From positions 4,030,001 to 4,094,000 of the forward strand of contig NZ_CP053904.1 of the NCBI RefSeq assembly GCF_013256425.1: 64,000 nt of DNA, in the 5' to 3' direction. The DNA is from Hymenobacter sp. BRD67. Lineage in GTDB: Bacteria; Bacteroidota; Bacteroidia; Cytophagales; Hymenobacteraceae. Below the pieces are notes generated by a model. The model saw nothing but the letters and a program-made list of their open reading frames with translations. It was not told where the DNA came from and made no database searches. Numbering within the stretch: position 1 is the stretch's first letter; the number at the start of each line of letters is the position of its first letter. Positions 9,848 through 18,561 of the stretch are shown piece by piece. Made by a program: the position numbers and the translations under genes.

Positions 9848-9943
9848 CGTCACGCTGAGCACAGTAAAGCATCTTGCTCGCACCGCTAGGGTAGTAGCGC
9901 AATGATTCGAGCGAGATGCTTCACTGCGCTCAGCATGACAACG
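9848..9943. repeat. Interspersed palindromic repeat, copy 1 (GTCATGCTGAGC type)
   Basis: Two 32-base arms in inverted orientation (left from about 9849, right ending about 9941) with four mismatches, around a spacer of about 30 bp. The outer arm reads GTCACGCTGAGC and the other end GCTCAGCATGAC. Two further copies lie at 10831-10937 and 15686-15788. Such elements can fold in RNA and may act as REP-like or MITE-like units. Confidence 0.85.
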
Positions 9944-9962
9944 ATTTTGATTTGACATTTCT

Positions 9963-10820
9963 ATGACTTCTGAAAAAAAACAAGCGCTCTCCGAGCTCGC
10001 CCTGCGCGTGCGTGAGCACATCGTCCGCCTCAGCACCGATGGCGGCTGCTTTACCGGGGCTTCGCTGAGCTGCGCCGACCTGCTGGTGTACCTCTACGCC
10101 GACTTCCTCAACGTGCACCCCGGCAACCTCCAGGACCCCGAGCGCGACTACCTCTTCCTGAGCAAGGGCCACGACGTGCCGGCCCTCTACGGTACCTTTG
10201 CCGAGCTGGGCTTCATGCCCAAGGAGCGGCTCAGCAATCACCTGAAGTCGAACGACTCCATCTACTGGCACCCTAACCGCAGCGTGCCGGGCGTCGAGTT
10301 TCACTCGGGCTCGCTGGGCCACCTGCCGAGCGTAGCGCTGGGTGTGGCCCTCGATGCGCGCATGCGCGGCCAGCAGCAGCACGTTATCGTTATCACCGGC
10401 GACGGCGAGCTGAACGAGGGCACCTGCTGGGAGGCCCTACTCGTAGCCAGCGCCCACAAGGTCAACAACCTGACCATCGTGGTAGACCGCAATCATTTTC
10501 AGGCCAATATCGCCACCGAAGACCTCATTCCGCTGGAGCCGCTGGCCCCCAAGTTCGAGGCGTTTGGCGCCGTGGTAAAGCGCATCGACGGGCACGATTT
10601 TACGGCCCTGGAAGAAGCTTTTACGGCCCTGCCGTTCAGTTCCGACAAGCCTTCGGTTATCATCTGCGACACGGTGCGCGGCCGGGGCCTGCCCAGCATC
10701 GAGCGCCGCGCCGACCGCTGGTTCTGTAATTTCTCGAGTGAGGAGATTACCTCACTGCTGAAAGAGCTGCACAGCCAGGAGGCCACCAAGCTGACGAGCG
10801 AAACGTTGACGGTACGCTAA
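9963..10820 (+). CDS. Transketolase, N-terminal (TPP-binding) subunit
   Basis: 285 residues covering the thiamine diphosphate-binding half of transketolase. The metal/TPP motif GDGELNEG begins near residue 146, with the Asn (VDRNHF) about 30 residues on. The substrate-channel histidines are suggested by SKGHDVPALYG and SGSLGH. Split transketolases made of an N and a C subunit are common in Bacteroidota and in specialised sugar pathways. The partner follows after a 124 bp gap filled by a palindromic repeat. In this context it probably moves a two-carbon ketol group to or from the sugar precursor of the ulosonic acid, rather than serving the pentose phosphate pathway. Confidence 0.88.
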   Translation: MTSEKKQALSELALRVREHIVRLSTDGGCFTGASLSCADLLVYLYADFLNVHPGNLQDPERDYLFLSKGHDVPALYGTFAELGFMPKERLSNHLKSNDSIYWHPNRSVPGVEFHSGSLGHLPSVALGVALDARMRGQQQHVIVITGDGELNEGTCWEALLVASAHKVNNLTIVVDRNHFQANIATEDLIPLEPLAPKFEAFGAVVKRIDGHDFTALEEAFTALPFSSDKPSVIICDTVRGRGLPSIERRADRWFCNFSSEEITSLLKELHSQEATKLTSETLTVR

Positions 10821-10830
10821 AAATCAGTTT

Positions 10831-10937
10831 GTCATGCTGACGAAGGAAGCATCTTATCACGGCTGCCTTCGCCAGAATCCCTCTTACCTACCCGAGCGCC
10901 GCGAACGTGATAGGATGCTTCGCAGGCTCAGCATGAC
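10831..10937. repeat. Interspersed palindromic repeat, copy 2
   Basis: Starts GTCATGCTGACGAAGG and ends with the inverted GGCTCAGCATGAC. The inner arms TTATCACG and CGTGATA also pair. It fills the gap between the two transketolase subunit genes, and its right end runs up to the start of the second subunit. Confidence 0.82.
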
Positions 10938-10944
10938 ATCAAAA

Positions 10945-11898
10945 ATGAATTACGAACAACTTATCCACGAAACTGCCCTGGCCGACGAGCGCCTGCTGGT
11001 GATGACGGCCGAAAACCGCGCCCTTATCCGCAACCTGCCCGGGCCGCTGGGTGCCCGCTTCATCGACACCGGCATCACGGAGCAAACCATGATTGGCGCG
11101 GCGGCCGGCCTGGCCCTGCGCGGGCGCGTGCCGGTAGTGCACGCCCTGGCGACGTTCCTTACGCTGCGGGCGTTTGAGTTTATTCGCACCGACGTGGGTA
11201 TTCCGCATTTGCCGGTGAAAATCAGCGCCTTCGTACCCGGCTTTTTGTCGGACGGCAACGGCCCGACCCACCAGGCCATCGAAGACGTTTCGCTCATGCG
11301 CGGCATTCCGGGCATGACGGTTTTCGCCCCCGCCGACGAGCAGGATATGCTGGCCATGCTGCCCGCCATCTGGGCCTCGCCCGACCCCGCTTATCTGCGC
11401 GTCAATACCCGGCCCGCTACTTACCAGCACACCCCGTTTGAAATTGGCAAGGCTGAGATTGTGAGCGAAGGCAAGGACATCACCATCCTCACCTACGGGA
11501 TGCTGTTTGAGCAGGCGCTCATAGCCAAAGACTTACTAACCCAGGCCGGCTACTCGGTGGGCCTCGTTAACCTGCGCAGCCTCAAGCCGCTGGATGAAGC
11601 GGCGGTGCTCAAGGTGGTGCGTGGCGGCAGCCTGGTCGTGACCCTGGAAGACCACTTCCAGACCGGCGGCCTCTACTCCATTCTGGCCGAGTTGCTGCTC
11701 GCCCACGAGCTGACTGCCAAGGTGCTGCCGCTGGCGCTCAAAGAGCGCTGGTACAAGCCCGGCCTGCTGAGCGAAGTGCTCGAATACGAAGGCTTTACCG
11801 GCCAGCACATTGCCCGCCGCATCGGCGAGCGCCTGGGCGACGGCGCGCATACCTTTGGCGCCAAAACCAAAGTGGTTGAAAACGAATTTGCCGAGTAA
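10945..11898 (+). CDS. Transketolase, C-terminal (pyrimidine-binding) subunit
   Basis: 317 residues comprising the pyrimidine-binding and C-terminal domains of transketolase. The catalytic Glu that activates TPP lies in FIDTGITEQTMIGAAAG. LRAFEFIRTDV and GNGPTHQAIEDVSLMR are typical of the family. I start at ATG 10945 (MNYEQLIHE). The frame stays open upstream to 10834, but that stretch is the palindromic repeat, so it is unlikely to be coding. It works as a heteromer with the preceding TPP-binding subunit. Confidence 0.87.
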   Translation: MNYEQLIHETALADERLLVMTAENRALIRNLPGPLGARFIDTGITEQTMIGAAAGLALRGRVPVVHALATFLTLRAFEFIRTDVGIPHLPVKISAFVPGFLSDGNGPTHQAIEDVSLMRGIPGMTVFAPADEQDMLAMLPAIWASPDPAYLRVNTRPATYQHTPFEIGKAEIVSEGKDITILTYGMLFEQALIAKDLLTQAGYSVGLVNLRSLKPLDEAAVLKVVRGGSLVVTLEDHFQTGGLYSILAELLLAHELTAKVLPLALKERWYKPGLLSEVLEYEGFTGQHIARRIGERLGDGAHTFGAKTKVVENEFAE

Positions 11899-11904
11899 TT
11901 TTTT

Positions 11905-12018
11905 AAATGTGAAGATGTGTGGAATGTGGGAATGTGAAAATATTCTTTAACAGGAAACAGGTAGCGATAACCAGCTAATTCATTTTCACATTTCCCACAT
12001 TCAGCACATTTCCACATT
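11905..12018. repeat. Intergenic inverted repeat, AATGTG type
   Basis: Left arm 11905-11941 (AATGTGAAGATGTGTGGAAT...) and right arm 11982-12018 (ATTTTCACATTTCCCACATT...) are imperfect inverted copies of about 37 bp, with a 40 bp spacer. It is unrelated in sequence to the GTCATGCTGAGC element. It ends 6 bp before the aminotransferase start, so it may shape the leader RNA or the ribosome site. Confidence 0.75.
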
Positions 12019-12024
12019 CAAAAG

Positions 12025-13326
<1,302 letters not shown>

Positions 13327-13341
13327 TTGCGCGACAAGCAT

Positions 13342-14148
13342 ATGAATTTCTTCGATTTAACCAACAAAACGGCCATTGTCACCGGCGCATGCGGCCTCAT
13401 TGGCCAGAAGCACTGCGAAGCCCTGGCCCTGGCCGGCGCCAACGTGGTCGTGGCCGACCTCCACCTCGACAAAGCCCGCGAAGTAGCCGCCAGCCTGCCC
13501 GGCGGGATTCACCTGCCACTGGCCGTAGACGTGACGTCGCCTGAGTCGCTGGCTGCCGCGCGCGATACCATTATCGAGCACTTCGGCCACATCGATGTGC
13601 TGGTGAACAATGCCGCCATCAACGACATGTTTGAGAACCCGGCGCTGGCCGCCGACCTCAGCAAGTTTGAGAATTTTCCGCTGGCTACCTTCACGAAAGT
13701 GCTGGAGGTGAACGTGACGGGTATCTTCCTGGCCGCCCAGGTATTCGGTACGCCGATGGCCGAGCAGGGCAGCGGCTCCATCATCAACGTGGCCAGCACT
13801 TATGGTATCGTGGGGCCCGACCAGAGCATTTACCGTAACGAGGCCGGCGAGCAAACCTTTTATAAGTCACCGTCTTATCCCATGACCAAGGGCGCGGTGG
13901 TGAACTTCACCCGCTACCTGGCCGCCTACTGGGGAGCCAAGGGAGTGCGCGTGAACACACTCTCGCCGGGCGGCGTCGAAAACAGCCAGGACGCCTTCTT
14001 CGTGAAGCAGTACAGCGCCAAAACGCCCCTGGGCCGTATGGCCCTGCCCACCGACTACCAGGGCGCGGTGGTATTTCTCGCGTCCGACGCCTCGGCCTAC
14101 ATGACCGGGGCCAACCTGGTAGTAGATGGCGGCTGGACCGCCATTTAG
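13342..14148 (+). CDS. Short-chain dehydrogenase/reductase (SDR)
   Basis: 268 residues of a classical SDR. It has the cofactor motif TGACGLIG (residues 14-21), NNAAI, the catalytic Ser in NVASTYG, the active-site Tyr179 and Lys183 (YPMTK), and a C-terminal DGGWTAI ending. Asp in VVADLHLDKA after the second strand favours NAD(H) over NADP(H). I chose ATG 13342, because the TTG 15 bases upstream would add only a weak leader. It follows the aminotransferase by 15 bp and is probably co-translated with it. The likely role is oxidation or reduction of a sugar hydroxyl/keto group in the ulosonic acid pathway. Confidence 0.88.
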   Translation: MNFFDLTNKTAIVTGACGLIGQKHCEALALAGANVVVADLHLDKAREVAASLPGGIHLPLAVDVTSPESLAAARDTIIEHFGHIDVLVNNAAINDMFENPALAADLSKFENFPLATFTKVLEVNVTGIFLAAQVFGTPMAEQGSGSIINVASTYGIVGPDQSIYRNEAGEQTFYKSPSYPMTKGAVVNFTRYLAAYWGAKGVRVNTLSPGGVENSQDAFFVKQYSAKTPLGRMALPTDYQGAVVFLASDASAYMTGANLVVDGGWTAI

Positions 14149-14184
14149 GTATTAATTTCGACTATTATTTCACCAGAATTTTAT

Positions 14185-14718
14185 ATGAAGCACGCTGACC
14201 TGGCTGCCAAAGCCCGCCGCATCAAGCTGCTACTTACTGATTGCGACGGCGTGCTGACCGATGGAGGCGTATATTACGGCGAAAGTGGTGAAGTATTAAA
14301 AAGATTTAATATTCGCGACGGCATGGGCGTGGAGCGCCTGCGGGCCGTGGGCGTCGAAACGGGTATCGTGACCGGCGAGCGCTCACCTTCGGTGCAGAAG
14401 CGGGCCGATAAGCTGAAAATCAGCGAATTGCACCTAGGCATCAAGGACAAGGCTACCTTGCTCAGTGAGATTTTGACTCGCCTCAGCCTCACGGCCGAGC
14501 AGGTCGCTTTTCTGGGCGATGATACCAACGACGTGGAAATCCTGGGTCTGGTAGGTCTGGCGGCCTGCCCCGGCGATGCCACGGTTTTTGCCCGCCGCGC
14601 CGCCGACTACCGCTGCCAGGCGCACGGCGGGCACGGCGCTTTCCGCGAGCTGGCCGAGCTGATTATCAGCTGCCAGACCGGCGGGCTGCCTGCCACCCAC
14701 GACGAACATTCCGAATAA
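14185..14718 (+). CDS. KdsC-type HAD phosphatase
   Basis: 177 residues of the small, cap-less HAD subfamily that includes KDO-8-phosphate and Neu5Ac-9-phosphate phosphatases. Motif I is LLTDCDGVLTDG (nucleophile Asp19, acid Asp21), motif II the Thr in IVTGE, motif III the Lys in GIKDKATLL, and motif IV GDDTND. These enzymes are tetramers that remove phosphate from the product of a KDO/sialic acid synthase. Standing directly before the NeuB-family gene (58 bp), it implies that this synthase makes a phosphorylated ulosonic acid. Confidence 0.88.
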   Translation: MKHADLAAKARRIKLLLTDCDGVLTDGGVYYGESGEVLKRFNIRDGMGVERLRAVGVETGIVTGERSPSVQKRADKLKISELHLGIKDKATLLSEILTRLSLTAEQVAFLGDDTNDVEILGLVGLAACPGDATVFARRAADYRCQAHGGHGAFRELAELIISCQTGGLPATHDEHSE

Positions 14719-14776
14719 CTTTAACCGGTGGGCGCGCCGACTATTTCTTCCACTCATTTTCTCTTCATTCTACCCA

Positions 14777-15661
14777 ATGAGTATCGTTCAAATCAAGAAA
14801 AACCGCGCTATCGGCCCCGGCCAGCCGTGCTACATCATTGCCGAAATCGGCATCAACCACAACGGCTCGCTCGATATTGCCAAGCAGCTGATTGACGCGG
14901 CCGTAACCGCCGGCTGCGACGCCGTGAAGTTTCAGAAGCGCACCCCCGAGCTGTGCGTACCCAAAGACCAGTGGGAGAAAATGCGCGATACCCCCTGGGG
15001 CCGCATGAGCTACATCGACTACAAGCGCAAAACGGAGTTTGGCCAGGAAGAATACACGGCCATCGACGACTACTGCAAGGCCCGCGGCATCGATTGGTTT
15101 GCCTCGTGCTGGGATGAGCCGTCGGTCGATTTCATGGAGCAGTTTCAGCCGGTGCTCTACAAAATGGCCTCCGCTTCGCTCACCGACAAGCCCCTGCTCG
15201 ACCGCGTGCGCGCCACCGGCCGCCCGCTGATGCTGAGCACCGGCATGAGCACCCAGCAGGAAATCACCGACGCTGTAGCCTACGTGGGGCTTGATAACCT
15301 GATGATTGCGCACTCCACCTCGGCTTACCCCTGCCCGCCTCAGGAGCTGAACCTGCGCATGGTGCAGACCCTGATGGCCCAGTTTCCGGGTACGCCCATC
15401 GGCTACTCGGGCCACGAAACCGGCCTGAGCACTACCGTCACGGCCGTGGCGCTGGGTGCCACGTTTGTGGAGCGCCACTTTACCCTCGACCGCGCCATGT
15501 GGGGTTCCGACCACGCGGCCAGCGTAGAGCCCGGCGGCATGGCCAAACTCGTGCGCGACATCCGCGACACCGAAGCCGGCCTCGGCGACGGGGTGAAGGT
15601 GGTGTACGAAAGCGAGAAAGAGCCCCTGCGTCGCCTGCGCCGCGAGGTGTCGGCCGCGTAG
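14777..15661 (+). CDS. NeuB/SpsE-family sialic acid synthase-like enzyme lacking the SAF domain
   Basis: 294 residues forming a TIM barrel of the NeuB family. Motifs are IAEIGINHNG (21-30), the PEP/metal region DAVKFQKR, SASLTD, STGMST, HSTSAYP and GYSGHE. The enzyme condenses phosphoenolpyruvate with an aldose (or its phosphate) to give a 2-keto-3-deoxy sugar acid. NeuB, PseI and LegI normally have about 340-350 residues and end in a SAF (antifreeze-like) domain. That domain is absent: the protein stops after REVSAA, and the DNA beyond is a palindromic repeat, so no frameshift hides it. In NeuB the SAF domain contacts the N-acetyl group of ManNAc in the partner subunit, so a different acceptor is likely. 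Confidence 0.88.
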   Translation: MSIVQIKKNRAIGPGQPCYIIAEIGINHNGSLDIAKQLIDAAVTAGCDAVKFQKRTPELCVPKDQWEKMRDTPWGRMSYIDYKRKTEFGQEEYTAIDDYCKARGIDWFASCWDEPSVDFMEQFQPVLYKMASASLTDKPLLDRVRATGRPLMLSTGMSTQQEITDAVAYVGLDNLMIAHSTSAYPCPPQELNLRMVQTLMAQFPGTPIGYSGHETGLSTTVTAVALGATFVERHFTLDRAMWGSDHAASVEPGGMAKLVRDIRDTEAGLGDGVKVVYESEKEPLRRLRREVSAA

Positions 15662-15685
15662 AGCGCTTTAATCCTGAGGTTAAAA

Positions 15686-15788
15686 AGAACGTCATGCTGA
15701 GCTTGCCGAAGCATCTCTACCGCGCCGTTAGAATTACTACTCTATACGGCGCGAGCGAGATGCTTCGGCAAGCTCAGCATGGCGTTCT
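15686..15788. repeat. Interspersed palindromic repeat, copy 3
   Basis: The best conserved copy. The left arm AAGAACGTCATGCTGAGCTT (from 15686) and the right arm ending in GCTCAGCATGGCGTTCTT form a stem of about 33 bp with very few mismatches. The spacer carries a second inner palindrome (GCGCCG / CGGCGC). It lies just after the NeuB-family stop and could end the cluster transcript or protect its 3' end. Confidence 0.87.
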
Positions 15789-15896
15789 TATTTAGAGCGT
15801 TCTTATTTTTACAGCAAAGCCTATTCCCTGGCCACCAGGCGAACATTCCAGTGCGCCCGGCAGTTAGGCCCATAGTTATCACGTAGTTTAGTTGCT

Positions 15897-16940
15897 ATGT
15901 TAGCGTCGATAAGCGAGTTTTATCACAGCCTCAACGCCGTAGGGCGCACTACCTTCATTACTACGCCGATACTGCTGCTGGCCGTGGTAGTGCTGCTGGT
16001 GCTGGAGCGCCGGTTTCCGTACCGCAAGGGCCTGCCATTTTTCCGCGAGGGCTTGTTCGTCGACTTGTTCTGGTACACGCTGGTGCAGAGCTATTTTCTG
16101 CAAATCCTGATTTTCGGATTCATCATTGCGCCGCTGGCCGCGCACTTTGGGGCGCGGTTTCACCTGGTGAGTAGCTGGCCGGTGGCGGCGCAAGTAGGCT
16201 TTTTTGTAATAACCCACGACTTTTACATCTATTGGTTTCACCGCTTTCAGCACAGCAGCGCGTTTTTTTGGCGCACCCACGAGGCGCACCACTCGGGCAA
16301 GCAGGTAGACTGGCTGGCCGGCTCGCGCTCGCACATCATGGAGATTGTCATCAATCAGACCATTGAGTTTGCGCCCATTATTTTACTGGGTGCCAACCCG
16401 ATAGTGGTGCCCATTAAGGCGCTGATTGATGCAGTTTGGGGCATGTACATTCATGCCAACATCGACGTGAAATCGGGTAAGCTCCAGTATGTTATCAATG
16501 GTCCCGAGATGCACCTCTGGCACCACGCCGACCACGAGGAGGTGTACTATGCCAACTTCTCGACCAAGTTCGCGGTCTGGGACTGGCTGTTTGGCACCGC
16601 TTTTTTGCCCCATAACCGCAAGCCCGAGCGTTGGGGCCTGCCCTATGCCTTTCCGAAAGACTATTTTGCCCAGCATGCCTTTTCGGTAGTTCGCTTCGAT
16701 GAGGCAGCGCTAGCCGAAAAATCAAAGCTGTTTCGCTATTACCACGGCCTGCGCTGGCGCGTACTGGGCTGGCTTGGCAGCCGAATGCCGGCCGCCAAAG
16801 TATTGCAGGGCTGGGAGGTGCCCGAGCAGGTGCATACTACTGTGCCGGCCCCGCGCCCCGGTGGCAACCCTTCCGGGGCTGCACCCGTTGCTTCTGCTTC
16901 TGCCGATTCTTCTCGCCCCGTTGCCACTGCCGCCTCTTGA
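15897..16940 (+). CDS. Fatty acid hydroxylase / sterol desaturase family membrane protein
   Basis: 347 residues with four or five hydrophobic helices and the di-iron histidine boxes of the superfamily: HDFYIYWFHRFQH near residue 106, HEAHHS near 128 and HLWHHADHEE near 205. Such enzymes use O2 to hydroxylate or desaturate lipids or carotenoids. The substrate is not decidable. The last 30 residues are low complexity (A/P/S rich). Its TGA stop overlaps the TTG start of the SMR transporter, so the two are translationally coupled. TAGTTTAG some 20 bp upstream resembles a -7 box. Confidence 0.85.
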   Translation: MLASISEFYHSLNAVGRTTFITTPILLLAVVVLLVLERRFPYRKGLPFFREGLFVDLFWYTLVQSYFLQILIFGFIIAPLAAHFGARFHLVSSWPVAAQVGFFVITHDFYIYWFHRFQHSSAFFWRTHEAHHSGKQVDWLAGSRSHIMEIVINQTIEFAPIILLGANPIVVPIKALIDAVWGMYIHANIDVKSGKLQYVINGPEMHLWHHADHEEVYYANFSTKFAVWDWLFGTAFLPHNRKPERWGLPYAFPKDYFAQHAFSVVRFDEAALAEKSKLFRYYHGLRWRVLGWLGSRMPAAKVLQGWEVPEQVHTTVPAPRPGGNPSGAAPVASASADSSRPVATAAS

Positions 16941-17320
16941 CTTTCAGCTTCAACCCCGCCTGGCTTTACCTGCTGCTGGCTTCCGTAATGGAAGTGTGCT
17001 GGAACTACAGCCTCAAATACACGAGTGTGGCCAAGATTAAGGCCATCGACTGGTCGCATTTCTTCGCCGCTCCGGCTGGTATTACTACCTTGCTGCCGGC
17101 TATCGGCTACGTGGGCTTCGGTGTGGCCAACGTATTCTTTTTCTCCAAGGCCCTCAACGTAATACCCGCCTCCACGGCCTTCGCTATCTGGATGGGCATC
17201 GCCCTGGTAGGCATCAAAATCGTGGACACGCTGGTGCTCAAAGAGGCTTTCCAGTGGGCGCACGTTTTCTACATCGGGTGCATTCTGGTTGGCATCATCG
17301 GGCTGAAACGAACTTCATAA
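16937..17320 (+). CDS. Small multidrug resistance (SMR)-family transporter
   Basis: 127 residues, four predicted transmembrane helices. The first helix carries a Glu at position 19 (LLASVMEVCWNYSLKY) at the place of EmrE Glu14, the proton/substrate site of SMR proteins. The start is a TTG overlapping the TGA stop of the lipid hydroxylase gene (TTGA). No ATG exists early enough to keep helix 1. Most SMR proteins export cations or guanidinium, but ArnE/ArnF-like members flip lipids. The tight coupling to a lipid hydroxylase makes a lipid-linked role worth considering, as inference only. Confidence 0.8.
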   Translation: MTFSFNPAWLYLLLASVMEVCWNYSLKYTSVAKIKAIDWSHFFAAPAGITTLLPAIGYVGFGVANVFFFSKALNVIPASTAFAIWMGIALVGIKIVDTLVLKEAFQWAHVFYIGCILVGIIGLKRTS

Positions 17321-17360
17321 TAAGTTCATTTAATGTGTAGTTAATGCCTGCTGCATCTGC

Positions 17361-17368
17361 TACCTTTG
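17361..17368 (+). promoter_or_regulatory. Candidate -7 box
   Basis: TACCTTTG fits TAnnTTTG. Transcription would begin around 17375, which supports ATG 17390 rather than the earlier in-frame starts (TTG 17366, ATG 17372) for the next gene. Confidence 0.4.
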
Positions 17369-17389
17369 GCGATGGATAACCGCGCCGCT

Positions 17390-17817
17390 ATGAAAAAGGA
17401 CCTGCACAACATATTTGGCAAGGTATCGCTGTCTATTGAGTATGACCGCGCCAACCACCTCATTTACAATGATTGGCAGGGGTACCAAACGCTCGAAAGC
17501 ATCATGCTCGGGCCAACGCCTACCTCGATGAGCTGGTGCGCTACAAGTGTCCCTACCTGCTCAACGACAATACCAACCTGATGGGGCCCTGGGACCACGC
17601 TGTGGCCTGGATTTCCGAAGACTGGACGCCCCGCGCCATTGCCCTGGGCCTCACGCACTTCGCGCACGTCGTCAGCTCCGAGTCGTTTGCTGCTCTTTCG
17701 GCCGAAGCCATGTATACCAGCATTGGCACCAGCTTTCAGATGCGCATCTTCGGCAGCCGCACCGAGGCCCGCCACTGGCTGCGCGATGCGCAGCAGGCCG
17801 CCAAGGTATTGGCTTAG
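17390..17817 (+). CDS. Conserved hypothetical protein (STAS/SEC14-like), frameshifted
   Basis: About 142 residues after repair. The N-terminal part (KVSLSIEYDRANHLIYNDW) and the later regularly spaced hydrophobic segments resemble small single-domain proteins annotated as STAS/SEC14-like in Bacteroidota. I cannot confirm the family. The frame breaks at the G run 17510-17512. One added G gives ESIMLGANAYLDELVRYKC. No catalytic residues are evident. It is followed by a strong terminator shared with the convergent YceI gene. Confidence 0.6.
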
Positions 17818-17850
17818 CGTAAGGAAGAAGTTATTGTATAATAAAAATAC

Positions 17851-17896
17851 TATATAACAAAAGGCTGCCCCGTAAGAGGCAGCCTTTTGTTATATA
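17851..17896. terminator. Bidirectional terminator
   Basis: A perfect 19-bp stem (TATATAACAAAAGGCTGCC and its complement) with an 8-base loop. It has A-rich and T-rich flanks on both sides and lies between two convergent genes. Confidence 0.85.
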
Positions 17897-17913
17897 GGGC
17901 GCAGGCGGGCAAA

Positions 17914-18453
17914 TTAAGCCGCGGCCTGCTTGGCAAACTGCACGTTGATGGTCAGCTTCACGTCGTCGCCGAGCACAATGGCGCCGGCTTCGGTGATGCC
18001 GCCCCAGGTCAGGCCGTATTCCTTACGGTTTACTTTACCTGTGATTTCGAAGCCGGCCTTGGTATTGCCGTAGAAATCGACGGCCGTGCCGCCATATTCC
18101 ACGTCGAGCGTGACGGGCTTGGTGACGTCCTTCATGGTGAGGTTGCCCACAAGCTTGTACTCATTACCGCTCGTTTTGGTAAACGAAGTCGACTCAAACT
18201 TAATCTGCGGATACTGCGCGGCGTTGAAGAAGTCTTCGCCTTTCAGGTGCTGGTCGCGCTGCTCCTGATTCGTGTCAACGCTGTTCACATCAAGCGAAAA
18301 CTCAATCTGCGCGTTTGAGAAATCGTCGCCCTCGGTCTGAGCCGTACCCTGGAACGTTTTGAACGAGCCGGTAACGGTAGAAATCACCAGGTGCTTGATT
18401 TTAAACTGCACTTCGGAGTGCATCGGGTCCAGGACCCATTTGGTAGTAGCCAT
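17914..18453 (-). CDS. YceI-family lipid-binding-like protein
   Basis: 179 residues forming the YceI lipocalin-like beta barrel. It starts TTKWVLDPMHSEVQFKIKHL and contains the family features FSLDVNSVDTNQEQRDQHLK and LTMKDVTKPVTLDV. YceI proteins bind long-chain isoprenoids or amphipathic lipids. The usual signal peptide is missing with the Met at 18453, so this copy should be cytoplasmic. The upstream open frame would not give a good signal peptide. A perfect -7 box lies 31 bp upstream, which agrees with this start. Confidence 0.9.
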   Translation of the reverse strand: MATTKWVLDPMHSEVQFKIKHLVISTVTGSFKTFQGTAQTEGDDFSNAQIEFSLDVNSVDTNQEQRDQHLKGEDFFNAAQYPQIKFESTSFTKTSGNEYKLVGNLTMKDVTKPVTLDVEYGGTAVDFYGNTKAGFEITGKVNRKEYGLTWGGITEAGAIVLGDDVKLTINVQFAKQAAA

Positions 18454-18484
18454 GCTGAAAAGGAGAAAAGGGTGAAACGTTTGA

Positions 18485-18492
18485 CAAATATA
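18485..18492 (-). promoter_or_regulatory. -7 promoter box of the YceI gene
   Basis: On the minus strand TATATTTG is an exact TAnnTTTG match, 31 bp before the start codon. A TTG lies about 24 bp further upstream, slightly beyond the usual spacing of 19-21. Confidence 0.55.
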
Positions 18493-18561
18493 CACCCTTT
18501 TTCCTAAATCATGTACCAACATCAATTATTTCATTTCACTTGCCTACTGTAACTTGCCCCC

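Noticed and set aside
14777..15661. Hidden SAF domain behind a frameshift in the NeuB-family gene
   Set aside because: The sequence after the stop is the interspersed repeat in all frames.
15663..15795. Short frames reading through the palindromic repeat (MLRQAQH-type peptides)
   Set aside because: They arise from the repeat element and have no independent coding evidence.
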